A DNA stretch of 64,000 nt from DATEGZ01 sp035519535 (lineage in GTDB: Bacteria; Acidobacteriota; Vicinamibacteria; Vicinamibacterales; SCN-69-37): assembly GCA_035519535.1 (NCBI GenBank), contig DATIWF010000022.1, positions 26,644 through 90,643 of the forward strand. The letters run 5' to 3'. Below are positions 1 to 7,412 of this stretch, piece after piece (position 1 is the first letter of the stretch; every line of letters starts with the position of its first letter). The notes beneath the pieces were generated by a model. The model had not been told where the DNA came from. It saw only the letters and a program-made list of their open reading frames with translations, and ran no database searches. Made by a program: the position numbers and the translations under genes.

Positions 1-746
1 CCCCGAAGCGCCAGCGTCACGGGCCCGTACCGATGGCGCGGCGTGGCCAGCGTCAGGCGCGCGCGGCCCTCGACCATCGTCCACGCCGTCTCGACGCCGT
101 CTGGCGCAAACACCAGCGGTGCGCCGACGCGCTCGGCGGCCGTCGCCACCACGCGACGCACGGCCGGCGGATTGTCCGCCAGCACGACGAGGGCCCCGGG
201 CTTGATCACGCCGGCCTTCTCACCGGCGATTTCCTCGATCGTCGAGCCGAGGTACTGCTCGTGGTCGAGGTCGACGGCGGTAATGGCCACGCCCACGGGC
301 TCGACGACGTTGGTCGCGTCGAGCCGCCCGCCGAGTCCGACCTCGAGGACGGCCACGTCCACGTGCTCGTCGCGGAACACCTCGAGCGCGAGGGCCGTCG
401 TGGCCTCGAAGAAGGTCGGCGGGGAGGGCAGCGACGCGGCCGCCGCGCGGATCCGCCCCGCCACTTCCTCGAGTTGGTCGTCACTGATTGGACGGCCGCC
501 GATGGCGAAGCGTTCATGGAGATCCACGAGATGCGGTGACGTGTAGCGCCCGGTGCGATAGCCGGCGGCGCGGAGGCCGCGCTCGACCATCGCCGTCACC
601 GATCCCTTCCCGTTGGTGCCGGCGATGACGATCGAGGGGAACGCGCGGTCGGGGTGCCCGAGGGCGGCGACGAGCGCGCGGATCTGTTCGAGGCCGAGCT
701 TGACGCCGATGAGCTCGAGCGACTGCAGGTACGCGCCGTGCGACAT
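1..746 (-). CDS. folC: Folylpolyglutamate synthase / dihydrofolate synthase, 3' end cut by window edge
   Basis: ATP-dependent cytoplasmic ligase that adds glutamate to dihydropteroate or folates. The frame opens at ATG 746 and stays open to base 1. About 20 residues in are the hydrophobic SIVIAGTNGKGS P-loop typical of Mur/FolC ligases; further on come FFEATTALAL, LEVGLGGRLDATN (the second ATP/metal motif), the DLDHEQYLGSTIEEIAGEKAGVIK block and HRYGPVTLAL near the edge. About 248 codons are visible, so the C-terminal glutamate-ligase domain lies outside. It starts 7 bases after the accD stop, so the two are probably cotranscribed. No strong ribosome binding site is visible. Identity is secure from the motifs. 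Confidence 0.93.
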   Translation of the reverse strand, partial: MSHGAYLQSLELIGVKLGLEQIRALVAALGHPDRAFPSIVIAGTNGKGSVTAMVERGLRAAGYRTGRYTSPHLVDLHERFAIGGRPISDDQLEEVAGRIRAAAASLPSPPTFFEATTALALEVFRDEHVDVAVLEVGLGGRLDATNVVEPVGVAITAVDLDHEQYLGSTIEEIAGEKAGVIKPGALVVLADNPPAVRRVVATAAERVGAPLVFAPDGVETAWTMVEGRARLTLATPRHRYGPVTLALR

Positions 747-753
747 CAGGCGA

Positions 754-1659
754 TCAGGACTCGGCGGCTTCCGCGGGCTCGGTCTCGGGCGGGGCCTCGC
801 GGACGGCTGCAGGTGCGGGGAGCCCGAGAAGGATCCGCAGCGTTCGCGCGAGCACGCCCTTCAGCTCCCGCCGATCGACGACCAGATCGAGGAAGCCCTT
901 CTCGAGCAGGAACTCGCTCCGCTGAAATCCCTCGGGCAGCTTCTGGCGAATCGTCTGCTCGATGACGCGAGGGCCCGCGAAGCCGATGAGCGCCTTCGGC
1001 TCGGCGATGTTGAGATCGCCGAGCATCGCGAAGCTCGCCGTGACGCCGCCGGTCGTGGGATCGGCGAGCACCGCGACGTAGGGCAGGCCCGCGCGATCGA
1101 GGCGGCCCAGCGCCGCGCTGATCTTCACCATCTGCATCAGCGACAGGGCCCCCTCCATCATGCGCGCTCCGCCGGAACACGAGACGATGATGAGCGGCGC
1201 CCGCATCTCGAGCGCGCGCTCGGCCGCGCGCGTGATCTTCTCGCCGACGACCGCACCCATGCTCCCGCCGATGAAGCCGTACTCCATCGCGGCAATGACC
1301 ACGGGAATCGCGTCGAGCATGCCGGTGCCGACGAGGACCGCGTCCTTCGCTCCGGATTTCATCGCGGCTGCCAGTCGATCGCGATACGGCTTGGTGTCGG
1401 TGAAGTGAAGCGGGTCCGTGGACCGGAGGCCCGCGTCATGCTCGGTGTACTGGCCGGCGTCGAACAACATCTTCAGCCGGTCGGTGGCCGTCATCCGGAA
1501 ATGGTGGGCGCACTTCGGGCACACCTGGAGGCTGGCGGCCAGGTCCTTGTTGTAAATGGCTTTCCCGCACGACGGGCACTTGACCCACAGGCCCTCCGGC
1601 ACGCGGCTGGCCTTGTCCGGTGCGGCGATGGGCTTGCGGGTCTTCTTGAACCACGCCAC
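754..1659 (-). CDS. accD: Acetyl-CoA carboxylase carboxyltransferase subunit beta
   Basis: Beta half of the carboxyltransferase that moves CO2 from carboxybiotin to acetyl-CoA, the first step of fatty acid synthesis; it pairs with AccA, which is not in this window. The 301-residue protein begins with the diagnostic zinc ribbon (Cys28, Cys31, Cys47, Cys50), followed by the crotonase-like carboxyltransferase fold with GGSMGAVVGEKITRA and the SGGARMMEGALSLMQM oxyanion region. Length is normal. The start is a GTG at 1659. A TAAAGT box sits exactly 6 bases upstream and no Shine-Dalgarno is seen, so the mRNA may be leaderless. folC follows after 7 bases; accD-folC neighbourhood is common in bacteria. 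Confidence 0.96.
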   Translation of the reverse strand: MAWFKKTRKPIAAPDKASRVPEGLWVKCPSCGKAIYNKDLAASLQVCPKCAHHFRMTATDRLKMLFDAGQYTEHDAGLRSTDPLHFTDTKPYRDRLAAAMKSGAKDAVLVGTGMLDAIPVVIAAMEYGFIGGSMGAVVGEKITRAAERALEMRAPLIIVSCSGGARMMEGALSLMQMVKISAALGRLDRAGLPYVAVLADPTTGGVTASFAMLGDLNIAEPKALIGFAGPRVIEQTIRQKLPEGFQRSEFLLEKGFLDLVVDRRELKGVLARTLRILLGLPAPAAVREAPPETEPAEAAES

Positions 1660-1665
1660 GACAGG

Positions 1666-1671
1666 ACTTTA
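1666..1671 (-). promoter_or_regulatory. Putative -10 box for a leaderless accD transcript
   Basis: TAAAGT on the minus strand ends 6 bases before the GTG start of accD, which would place the transcript start on the start codon. No clear -35 box is visible. One of a recurring set in this window. Confidence 0.35.
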
Positions 1672-1679
1672 ACACTGAA

Positions 1680-1745
1680 AGTCGGGAAGGCAGGAAGTCA
1701 GCAGGTCAGCAAACGGGACAGTCACGTCCCAACTTCCTGACGGTC
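1680..1745. repeat. Degenerate word repeat downstream of the deoxynucleoside kinase
   Basis: Short words such as GGCAGGAAGTCAGCA and CAGGTCAGCA are repeated imperfectly between the end of the kinase gene and accD. A small inverted pair GGGAC/GTCCC lies inside (about 1715-1730). It resembles the other gene-end repeats of this window but is more decayed. Confidence 0.5.
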
Positions 1746-1750
1746 TCCAC

Positions 1751-2389
1751 TCACTTCCTTGGCACGTAGTATTGCGTCCCCTTGCCCATGGCCTTGATCT
1801 GGCGCAACAAGTCGTCGAGCGCCTCGTCGCCCCAGGAGAGGTCGAAATGCGACGTCTCGACGACCAGGAGCGGCGTGGCCGTGTAGTGGAAGAAGAAATG
1901 GTTGTAGGCCTCGTTGAGCTCCGCCAGGTACTCGTCGGCGGGCGCCGCCGATTCCGCGCCGGCGCGGCGGGCGCGCTCGCGGACGCGCTTCTTCAGCTGG
2001 TCCGTCGGCGTCTGCAGATAGATGACGAGATCGGGAGACGGCACGTCGCGCGACACCAGGTCGAACAACCGCTGGTAGATGAAGAGCTCGTTGTCGTCGA
2101 GGTTGAGGAACGCGTAGATCCGATCGCGCTCAAACAGGTAATCGCAGATCGTCGTCTGATTGAACAGGTCCCCCTGGCGGAGTCTGAGCTGCTGCTGATG
2201 CCGCGCGAGGGTGAAGAAGAGCTGGGCCTGAAACGCGGCACCGGTGCGGCCCGCGTAGAACTCGCCAAGGAACGGATTCTCGCGTTCATCGAGGACGACG
2301 ACGGCTTCGAGACGCGCCGCAAGACGCTCGGCCAGCGCGGACTTGCCGAGACCGATCGGACCCTCGATCGCCAGGTAGCGAAAGCCCAA
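1751..2389 (-). CDS. Deoxynucleoside kinase (dGK/dAK family)
   Basis: Phosphorylates deoxynucleosides to dNMPs in the salvage pathway. The 212-residue protein starts with a P-loop (GPIGLGKS, residues 10-17), then the DERENPF substrate-pocket motif, an RDVPSPDLVIYLQTP segment and the Arg-rich LID region (KKRVRERARR). Length fits the bacterial deoxyadenosine/deoxyguanosine kinase family. The best start is a TTG at 2389; a TATACT box lies 10 bases upstream, leaving room for only a very short leader. Which deoxynucleoside is preferred cannot be told from sequence alone. It is followed by a word repeat and accD. Confidence 0.85.
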   Translation of the reverse strand: MGFRYLAIEGPIGLGKSALAERLAARLEAVVVLDERENPFLGEFYAGRTGAAFQAQLFFTLARHQQQLRLRQGDLFNQTTICDYLFERDRIYAFLNLDDNELFIYQRLFDLVSRDVPSPDLVIYLQTPTDQLKKRVRERARRAGAESAAPADEYLAELNEAYNHFFFHYTATPLLVVETSHFDLSWGDEALDDLLRQIKAMGKGTQYYVPRK

Positions 2390-2399
2390 CGTGGGCCGA

Positions 2400-2405
2400 A
2401 GTATA
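2400..2405 (-). promoter_or_regulatory. Putative -10 box of the deoxynucleoside kinase gene
   Basis: TATACT on the minus strand, 10 bases before the TTG start, implying a leader of only a few bases. No convincing -35 box; the upstream sequence is the 2416-2518 repeat. Confidence 0.4.
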
Positions 2406-2415
2406 GGCCGGATAG

Positions 2416-2518
2416 ATGCTGGGTGCTACGTGCTGGGTGCTCGTGCTGGGTGCTGGGTGCGCGTGCGAAGTGCGCGCGCGAAGTGCGAAGTGCGGCGTGC
2501 GATACGGCGTGCGATACG
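2416..2518. repeat. Three consecutive word repeats between divergent kinase and menC genes
   Basis: On the + strand there are about four copies of GCTGGGT (2420-2460), then three of GCGAAGT (2464-2490), then two copies of the 12-mer GCGTGCGATACG (2495-2518). Each word changes abruptly to the next. The last word supplies the TACGAT box just upstream of menC. No open reading frame of note. Confidence 0.7.
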
Positions 2519-2528
2519 ATGAGCTGAT

Positions 2529-3638
2529 ATGCGCATCGCCGAGGTCCGGCTGTTCGATGTGCGGCTGCCGCTCGTCCGGCCCTTCGAGACGAGCTTCGGC
2601 CGCATCGACGCCCGCGAGTTCGTGCTGGTCGCCGTCGACGCCGATGGCGCGACCGGTTGGGGCGAGTGCGTCGCCGAAGTCGATCCGTATTACAGCGATG
2701 AAACAACCACGACGGCCTGGTACGTGCTGTCGCGGCAACTCATTCCGGCCGTCCTCGGCCGGTCGTTGGGCCACGCCCGCGACGCGTCGGCGGCGTGGAC
2801 CCGCGTGCGCGGTCACCGCATGGCGAAAGCCGCCCTCGAAATGGCCCTGTGGGATCTCCAGGCCCGGCTGGACGGCCGCCCGTTGTGCGAGCTGCTCGGC
2901 GCGCCTGCGCGTCCCGTGGCCGCCGGCGTGTCCATCGGCATCCAGGCCTCGCCCGAGGCGCTGGTCGATCGCGTCGCCGCCGAGCTCGCCGACGGGTACC
3001 GCCGCATCAAGATCAAGATCAAACCGGGCTGGGACCGGCAACCCGTCGAGGCGATTCGGGCGAGATTCGGCGGCGTGCCGCTGATGGTGGACGCCAACGC
3101 TGCGTATACGATAGAAGACGCTCCCACGCTCGCCGCGCTCGACGCGTTCGACCTCATGATGATCGAGCAGCCCCTCGACGACGGAGATCTCGTGGACCAC
3201 GCGCGTCTGCAGGCGTCCATCCTGACGCCGATCTGCCTGGACGAATCGATCACGGGCCCGAAGGCTGCCCTCGATGCCCTCGCGCTCGGGGCGTGCCGCA
3301 TCATCAACATCAAGCCGGGCCGCATGGGCGGGTTTGGACCATCGCTGGCGGTCCATGCGATCGCCGTCGCACGCGGCATCCCGCTGTGGCACGGCGGCAT
3401 GCTCGAAAGCGGGATTGGCCGTGCGCATAACCTCCACTTGTCGACCCTGCCGGGATTCACCCTGCCGGGTGACGTCGCCGCCAGCCGCCGGTATTTCGTG
3501 CCCGACCTCATCGACCCGCCGATCGAAGTGCGACCCGACGGCTGCATCGACGTCCCGGCCGGCGCCGGCATCGGCGTCGTGCCGGTCGCCTCTCGACTGC
3601 AGGCTGCGACCCGGCGGACCGAAAGGTTCCGAGCGTGA
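2529..3638 (+). CDS. menC: Enolase-superfamily o-succinylbenzoate synthase / N-succinylamino acid racemase
   Basis: A 369-residue enolase-superfamily enzyme of the muconate-lactonizing subgroup. The catalytic Lys pair is visible as K163 (in KIKIKP) and K262 (in NIKPGRMGG), and the metal ligands as D188 (MVDAN), E213 (IEQPL) and D238 (LDES). The C-terminal GGMLESGIGRAHN and LPGFTLPGD motifs are typical of MenC and N-acylamino acid racemases, which share a fold and are often both active. Its role may be menaquinone synthesis or D-to-L amino acid conversion; no other men genes are nearby. A COG3375-like acetyltransferase, a family paired with racemase-type MenC elsewhere, is present at 35989. 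The next gene overlaps by GTGA. Confidence 0.87.
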   Translation: MRIAEVRLFDVRLPLVRPFETSFGRIDAREFVLVAVDADGATGWGECVAEVDPYYSDETTTTAWYVLSRQLIPAVLGRSLGHARDASAAWTRVRGHRMAKAALEMALWDLQARLDGRPLCELLGAPARPVAAGVSIGIQASPEALVDRVAAELADGYRRIKIKIKPGWDRQPVEAIRARFGGVPLMVDANAAYTIEDAPTLAALDAFDLMMIEQPLDDGDLVDHARLQASILTPICLDESITGPKAALDALALGACRIINIKPGRMGGFGPSLAVHAIAVARGIPLWHGGMLESGIGRAHNLHLSTLPGFTLPGDVAASRRYFVPDLIDPPIEVRPDGCIDVPAGAGIGVVPVASRLQAATRRTERFRA

Positions 3639-5776
3639 GCCGAGACGTGCGGTCGATCGGTGTGCTGGCGTGTGTGCTCGTGCTGAGCGCAATGGCCGGG
3701 GCCTGTCAGAAACCCCAGCCGGTCGTGCAGCTGCCCCCGCCCGCGCCCCCTCGACCGGTCATTCCGATCGACAAGAAAGTCGCGTGGATCCTCCGTCTCG
3801 AAACGCAGCGGGTGATCGCGGACGAAGCGTCGCGGTCCGAGCCCCCGTCCTCCGTCGGGCCGCGCGTCCTGATTCCCGCGATCACTCCTGATCTGCTCGC
3901 GCTGTCGCTCGATCCGGACAACGGCATCCGCCGCCGGGCCCTGTTGGCGCTGGGACGAGTGGGGCTGCCCGAGGGCGTGCCCACGCTCATCGGCGCGCTG
4001 GCTGACAGCGAGGAAGGCGTGCGTGCCACGGCGGCTTTCGGCCTGGGTCTCGCGGCGAGCCGCGACGGCGTCGATCCGCTGGTGGCGCTCCTCAAGGATC
4101 CGTCGCCGGTCGTTCGGGGCCGTGCGGCCGAGGCGCTCGGGCTCATCGGCGAGCCGCGCGCGGCCGCCCCGATTGCCGAGGCCGCGGCTGGCTGCCACGA
4201 CGTGCTGTCCGGACTGCAGCCCGACGATGAGGAGTATCCCAAGGCGCCGGAAATCGAGGCGTGCCGGCTGTCGCTCTTCGCCCTGGTGCGACTGCGGCAG
4301 TACGACGCGCTTGCGCGGGTGGCGCTCGACGCCCAGGGCCAGCCGGTGTCGCGCTGGTGGCCCGTCGCCTACGCGCTGCAACGCATCGCCGACAAGCGCG
4401 CCGTGCCGGCGCTCCTGAGCCTGGTCGCGAGCGACGGCGTCGTCACGCCGGCGTTTGCGCTGCGTGGCCTCGCCGCGGCCGGCGACACGCGCGTCGTGCC
4501 AACGGCGCTGGCCATCACCGCGCGCGAGACCGCCGACGTGCGCCTGCGCGTGGCGGCCGTGCGCGCGCTCGGCCAGATCGGCGGACAGGCCGCGGTCGCG
4601 CCGCTCCTGCAGCTCCTGGCCCAGGCCTCCACGCCGCGCAATCTGGCGCTCGAGGCCGTCACCGCGCTCGGATCGATCGGCAGCCGGGACGCATTCGATC
4701 CGCTGCTCGACCTGCTGACCGATCCCTGGCCGGCGATGCGTTCGGCGGCATTCGCGGCCGCCGCCAGGTGCAATCCCGACGGGTTCCTGTTGATCATCTC
4801 GAGCTTCGATCGCGACCGCGACTGGTCGGTGCGCGCCGCGCTCTCGGGCATCCTCGCGACGCTTCCGGCCGACCGCGTGCGCACCGCGATCGAGGATCTG
4901 ACGGTCGACGCCGATGCGCGCGTGCGCGGGCCCGCGCTCGAGGCGCTCGTCCACATCGGCGCGCCAGATCTCACCAAGCGCCTCTTCGACGCGCTCGAGG
5001 CCCCCGATTTCGTCGTGCGCGCGACGGCCGCGAGGCTCGTGGGTGAGACGATGGCGACCGGCGGCGCCGAGCGGCTGAGGGCGGCCTACGCGCGCGCGGC
5101 GACCGACGCCTCGTCGGCGGCCCGGGAGGCCGCGCTCGTGGCGATCGCGAAGTTCGGGCGGACCGAGGCCCGCGCGACCCTGCGCGAGGCGTTGAACGAC
5201 AGCGACTGGCCCATTCGGCTGCGGGCCGCGCAGCTCCTCAAGGGGCTCGGCGAGGCCGACGCCGCGCCGGCGCGCCCGGCGCCACTCCGCGATCCCGAGG
5301 AGTTCTTCGAGTCGGCGGCGCTCCTCCATCCGACGTTCTCGCCGCATGCGTTCATCGAGACCCGCCACGGCACGATCGAAGTCGAACTGAACGTCGTCGA
5401 GGCCCCGTTCGCGACGAGGAATTTCGTCGATCTGGCCCGTGCGGGCTTCTTCAACGGCGTGCTGGCTCATCGCGTCGTGCCGAACTTCGTCGTACAGGCG
5501 GGCGACCCGCGGGGCGACGGCGAGGGGGGCCCCGGCTATACGATCCGCGACGAATTCAGCACGCTGCCGTTCCTCACCGGGACCCTCGGCATGGCGCTGT
5601 CGGGCCCCGACACGGGCGGCAGTCAGTTCTTCATCACGGCGTCGCCGCAGCCGCATCTGGATGGCAAATACACGGTGTTCGGTCGCGTGGTGCGCGGGCA
5701 GGAGCTGGTGGACCAGATCTCGCAGTGGGACGCGATCGAACGCGTGCGGATCTGGGACGGTGTGACGCTGAAATAA
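3635..5776 (+). CDS. Exported HEAT-repeat protein with C-terminal cyclophilin domain
   Basis: A 713-residue fusion. The N-terminus (hydrophobic run, then AMAGAC at about residue 24) looks like a lipoprotein signal. Residues about 75-530 are a solenoid of HEAT/PBS-lyase-like repeats (R-A-x-x-x-L-G-x-I-G patterns). Residues about 565-713 are a cyclophilin-type peptidyl-prolyl isomerase domain: NFVDLARAGFFNGVLAHRVV, FVVQAGDPRGDG, LGMALSGPDTGGSQFFIT and the LDGKYTVFGRVV block. This suggests a periplasmic scaffold carrying its own proline isomerase for folding of exported proteins; that role is inferred. The GTG start overlaps the menC stop as GTGA, so translation is probably coupled. A terminator follows directly. 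Confidence 0.85.
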   Translation: MSRDVRSIGVLACVLVLSAMAGACQKPQPVVQLPPPAPPRPVIPIDKKVAWILRLETQRVIADEASRSEPPSSVGPRVLIPAITPDLLALSLDPDNGIRRRALLALGRVGLPEGVPTLIGALADSEEGVRATAAFGLGLAASRDGVDPLVALLKDPSPVVRGRAAEALGLIGEPRAAAPIAEAAAGCHDVLSGLQPDDEEYPKAPEIEACRLSLFALVRLRQYDALARVALDAQGQPVSRWWPVAYALQRIADKRAVPALLSLVASDGVVTPAFALRGLAAAGDTRVVPTALAITARETADVRLRVAAVRALGQIGGQAAVAPLLQLLAQASTPRNLALEAVTALGSIGSRDAFDPLLDLLTDPWPAMRSAAFAAAARCNPDGFLLIISSFDRDRDWSVRAALSGILATLPADRVRTAIEDLTVDADARVRGPALEALVHIGAPDLTKRLFDALEAPDFVVRATAARLVGETMATGGAERLRAAYARAATDASSAAREAALVAIAKFGRTEARATLREALNDSDWPIRLRAAQLLKGLGEADAAPARPAPLRDPEEFFESAALLHPTFSPHAFIETRHGTIEVELNVVEAPFATRNFVDLARAGFFNGVLAHRVVPNFVVQAGDPRGDGEGGPGYTIRDEFSTLPFLTGTLGMALSGPDTGGSQFFITASPQPHLDGKYTVFGRVVRGQELVDQISQWDAIERVRIWDGVTLK

Positions 5777-5805
5777 AAAAAGGGGGTGATCGTCGCCCCC
5801 TTTCT
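5777..5805. terminator. Bidirectional hairpin terminator
   Basis: Stem AAAGGGGG / CCCCCTTT (5779-5786, 5796-5803) with a 9-base loop. It follows the HEAT-cyclophilin stop on the + strand. On the minus strand the A run 5775-5781 becomes a U run, so it also ends the mini-ORF transcript. Confidence 0.8.
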
Positions 5806-5826
5806 CTCGTTACGAATCGGGCTGGC

Positions 5827-5877
5827 TTACCGCTTCTTGCCGCCCTTTTTCTTTCCGCCCGCCATCTTCTTCGCCAT
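5827..5877 (-). CDS. Lys/Gly-rich mini-protein, 16 residues
   Basis: ATG at 5877 opens a 16-codon frame reading MAKKMAGGKKKGGKKR, ended by TAA at 5827. A purine-rich GGGAGGG lies about 11 bases upstream, and a strong terminator follows 22 bases after the stop, so the unit has the layout of a real gene. Half the residues are lysine or arginine, suggesting nucleic-acid or ribosome binding; that is only inference. No promoter with both boxes was found in the 130 bases upstream. It could also be a chance frame in a transcribed spacer. Confidence 0.45.
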   Translation of the reverse strand: MAKKMAGGKKKGGKKR

Positions 5878-6010
5878 TGTTGTCTGTCCCTCCCTTCACT
5901 GTGGGTTGTGCGCCGGCTCTCATCTGCGACGCGGCGTCGCTGCCGTCCGGCATGCCCGACCCGCGCGCAGCGCCGTCGCCCTGGCTGCAGACGCTTCACG
6001 CATCTGCGAC

Positions 6011-6051
6011 GACAAAAGAAAAAGGGTGCGCACCCGGCGGGTCGCACCCTT
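6011..6051 (-). terminator. Strong intrinsic terminator (minus strand)
   Basis: Minus-strand stem AAGGGTGCG / CGCACCCTT (6022-6030, 6043-6051) with a nested ACCC/GGGT, followed by TTTTTCTTTT. It ends the small-RNA-like unit and any read-through from ddl. Confidence 0.85.
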
Positions 6052-6140
6052 GTGAACTCATCGTCAGCCGCGCGCTCTCCGACACCGGGAGAGTGTCAAT
6101 GGCTTCGCGCTACTGCCGTCGTGATCGTTCATCACGCAAG
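6012..6140 (-). ncRNA. Candidate small RNA of about 130 nt
   Basis: Between the end of ddl and the mini-ORF the minus strand has a full promoter (6147-6174), about 130 bases and a strong terminator. The predicted RNA folds into CGTGAT/ATCACG (6121-6138), CTCTCC/GGAGAG (6074-6093) and the terminator hairpin. A 22-codon frame starting at ATG 6132 fits inside but has no ribosome binding site and overlaps the first hairpin. It does not match 4.5S, 6S or tmRNA features that I know. It could be a regulatory RNA or a short-peptide mRNA. Confidence 0.4.
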
Positions 6141-6146
6141 ACGTAG

Positions 6147-6174
6147 ATTATGGATGAGCACAAAACACTGTCAA
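6147..6174 (-). promoter_or_regulatory. Sigma70-type promoter of the candidate small RNA
   Basis: Perfect TTGACA (6169-6174), 16-base spacer, CATAAT (6147-6152) on the minus strand. Predicted transcript start near 6140. It lies just after the ddl stop codon and points at no annotated gene before the terminator. Confidence 0.65.
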
Positions 6175-6188
6175 GCGGAAAGTGAGTG

Positions 6189-7397
6189 TCAGAACGCGGT
6201 CGTCTTCGACTCCTGCTTGTCCGCGTGGCGCTCGACGGCGAGCGCGATCAACCGATCGACGAGCGCCGGGTAGCTGATCCCGGAGGCCTCCCACATCCTG
6301 GAGAACATGCTGATCGTCGTGAAGCCGGGAATGGTGTTGATCTCGTTGATGAACAGCTCGCCCGACGATCGACTGAGGAGGAAGTCGACGCGCGCGAAGC
6401 CGGCGCCGTCGATGGCCTCGAAGGCGCTGATGGCCTGGCGCCGCACCTCGCGCGTCATGGTGTCGTCGAGCTTCGCGGGGATCTCGTGGCGGGACCGCGC
6501 GTCGAGATACTTGGCCTCGTAGTCGTAAAATTCGCGTGACGGGACAATCTCACCGGGCACGGACGCTTCCGCGGCGTCGTTGCCGAGCACCGCGCACTCG
6601 ATCTCCCGCGCGTCGGGGACGGCGGCCTCGACGACGAGCTTCCGGTCGAACCCCGCCGCCAGGTCCATCGCCGCATCGAGCTCGTGGGCCCCGTGAACCT
6701 TGGAGATCCCCACGCTCGAGCCGAGGTTGGCGGGCTTCACGAACAGCGGAAAACCCAGCTGTTTTTCAATCCTGGCGGCCACGGCGGCCCGCCCCGCCCG
6801 CCATTCCCGGCGAAACACCGTCAGCCACCGGCTCACCCGCAGGTCGCGCGCCTCGAAGAGCACTTTCATCACGGCCTTGTCCATGCCGACGGCCGACGAG
6901 AGCACGCCGCAGCCGACGTAGGCAACGTTGGCGAGTTCGAGCAGGCCTTGGATCGTGCCGTCCTCGCCGTACGGACCGTGGAGCACCGGGAAGATGACGT
7001 CGAGCGACAGGCCGGTGACGGCCGCCGCAGCCTCGGCCTCGTCGGCGCGCGCCGACCGGCGATCGACGAGCACGAGCGTTTCCTCGCCGGGCCGTGGAGG
7101 CAGGAAGACCTCACGGCCGCCGCGCACGCGCCCGGCGTCGCTGCGCGCCTGGTCGATCACTTCCGCCGCCGACGCCGCCGAGGGCGGGCGATCGGAGAGC
7201 CGCCAGCGTCCGTCCTTGTCGATGCGAATGGCCACGGGCTCGTAGCGCTTGCGGTCGAGGTTCGCAAAGACGGCCGCGGCCGAGGCGAGTGACACTTCGT
7301 GCTCGCCGGACCGGCCGCCGTACAGAACGCCAACGCGCAGTCGTTTCAACGCAGGGTCACCGCGGTCGGCGCCAGTCGGCGTCGACGGGGCAGTCAT
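6189..7397 (-). CDS. ddl: D-alanine--D-alanine ligase
   Basis: Cytoplasmic ATP-grasp ligase that makes D-Ala-D-Ala for peptidoglycan. The 402-residue protein has the N-terminal VGVLYGGRSGEHEVSLASA motif, the ATP-grasp core (FPLFVKPANLGSSVGISKV, LVVEAAVPDAREIECAVLGN) and the metal/substrate end VDFLLSRSSGELFINEINTIPGFT. Slightly longer than typical Ddl because of inserts around residues 70-120. The start is uncertain: the ATG at 7397 overlaps a TATAAT box (7396-7401), so if that is the promoter, translation must begin further in, for example at the TTG ahead of KRLRVGV. It is divergent from tgt with only 15 bases between the nominal starts. Confidence 0.94.
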   Translation of the reverse strand: MTAPSTPTGADRGDPALKRLRVGVLYGGRSGEHEVSLASAAAVFANLDRKRYEPVAIRIDKDGRWRLSDRPPSAASAAEVIDQARSDAGRVRGGREVFLPPRPGEETLVLVDRRSARADEAEAAAAVTGLSLDVIFPVLHGPYGEDGTIQGLLELANVAYVGCGVLSSAVGMDKAVMKVLFEARDLRVSRWLTVFRREWRAGRAAVAARIEKQLGFPLFVKPANLGSSVGISKVHGAHELDAAMDLAAGFDRKLVVEAAVPDAREIECAVLGNDAAEASVPGEIVPSREFYDYEAKYLDARSRHEIPAKLDDTMTREVRRQAISAFEAIDGAGFARVDFLLSRSSGELFINEINTIPGFTTISMFSRMWEASGISYPALVDRLIALAVERHADKQESKTTAF

Positions 7398-7399
7398 TA

Positions 7400-7405
7400 T
7401 AGGCT
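7400..7405 (+). promoter_or_regulatory. Putative -10 box for leaderless tgt, overlapping the ddl promoter
   Basis: TAGGCT lies 7 bases before the GTG start of tgt. The complementary strand at 7396-7401 reads TATAAT. The two divergent promoters would therefore overlap base for base. Confidence 0.35.
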
Positions 7406-7412
7406 AAGCCCC

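Noticed and set aside
33..546. Two plus-strand frames at the window start
   Set aside because: Antisense to folC, whose minus-strand motifs are unmistakable.
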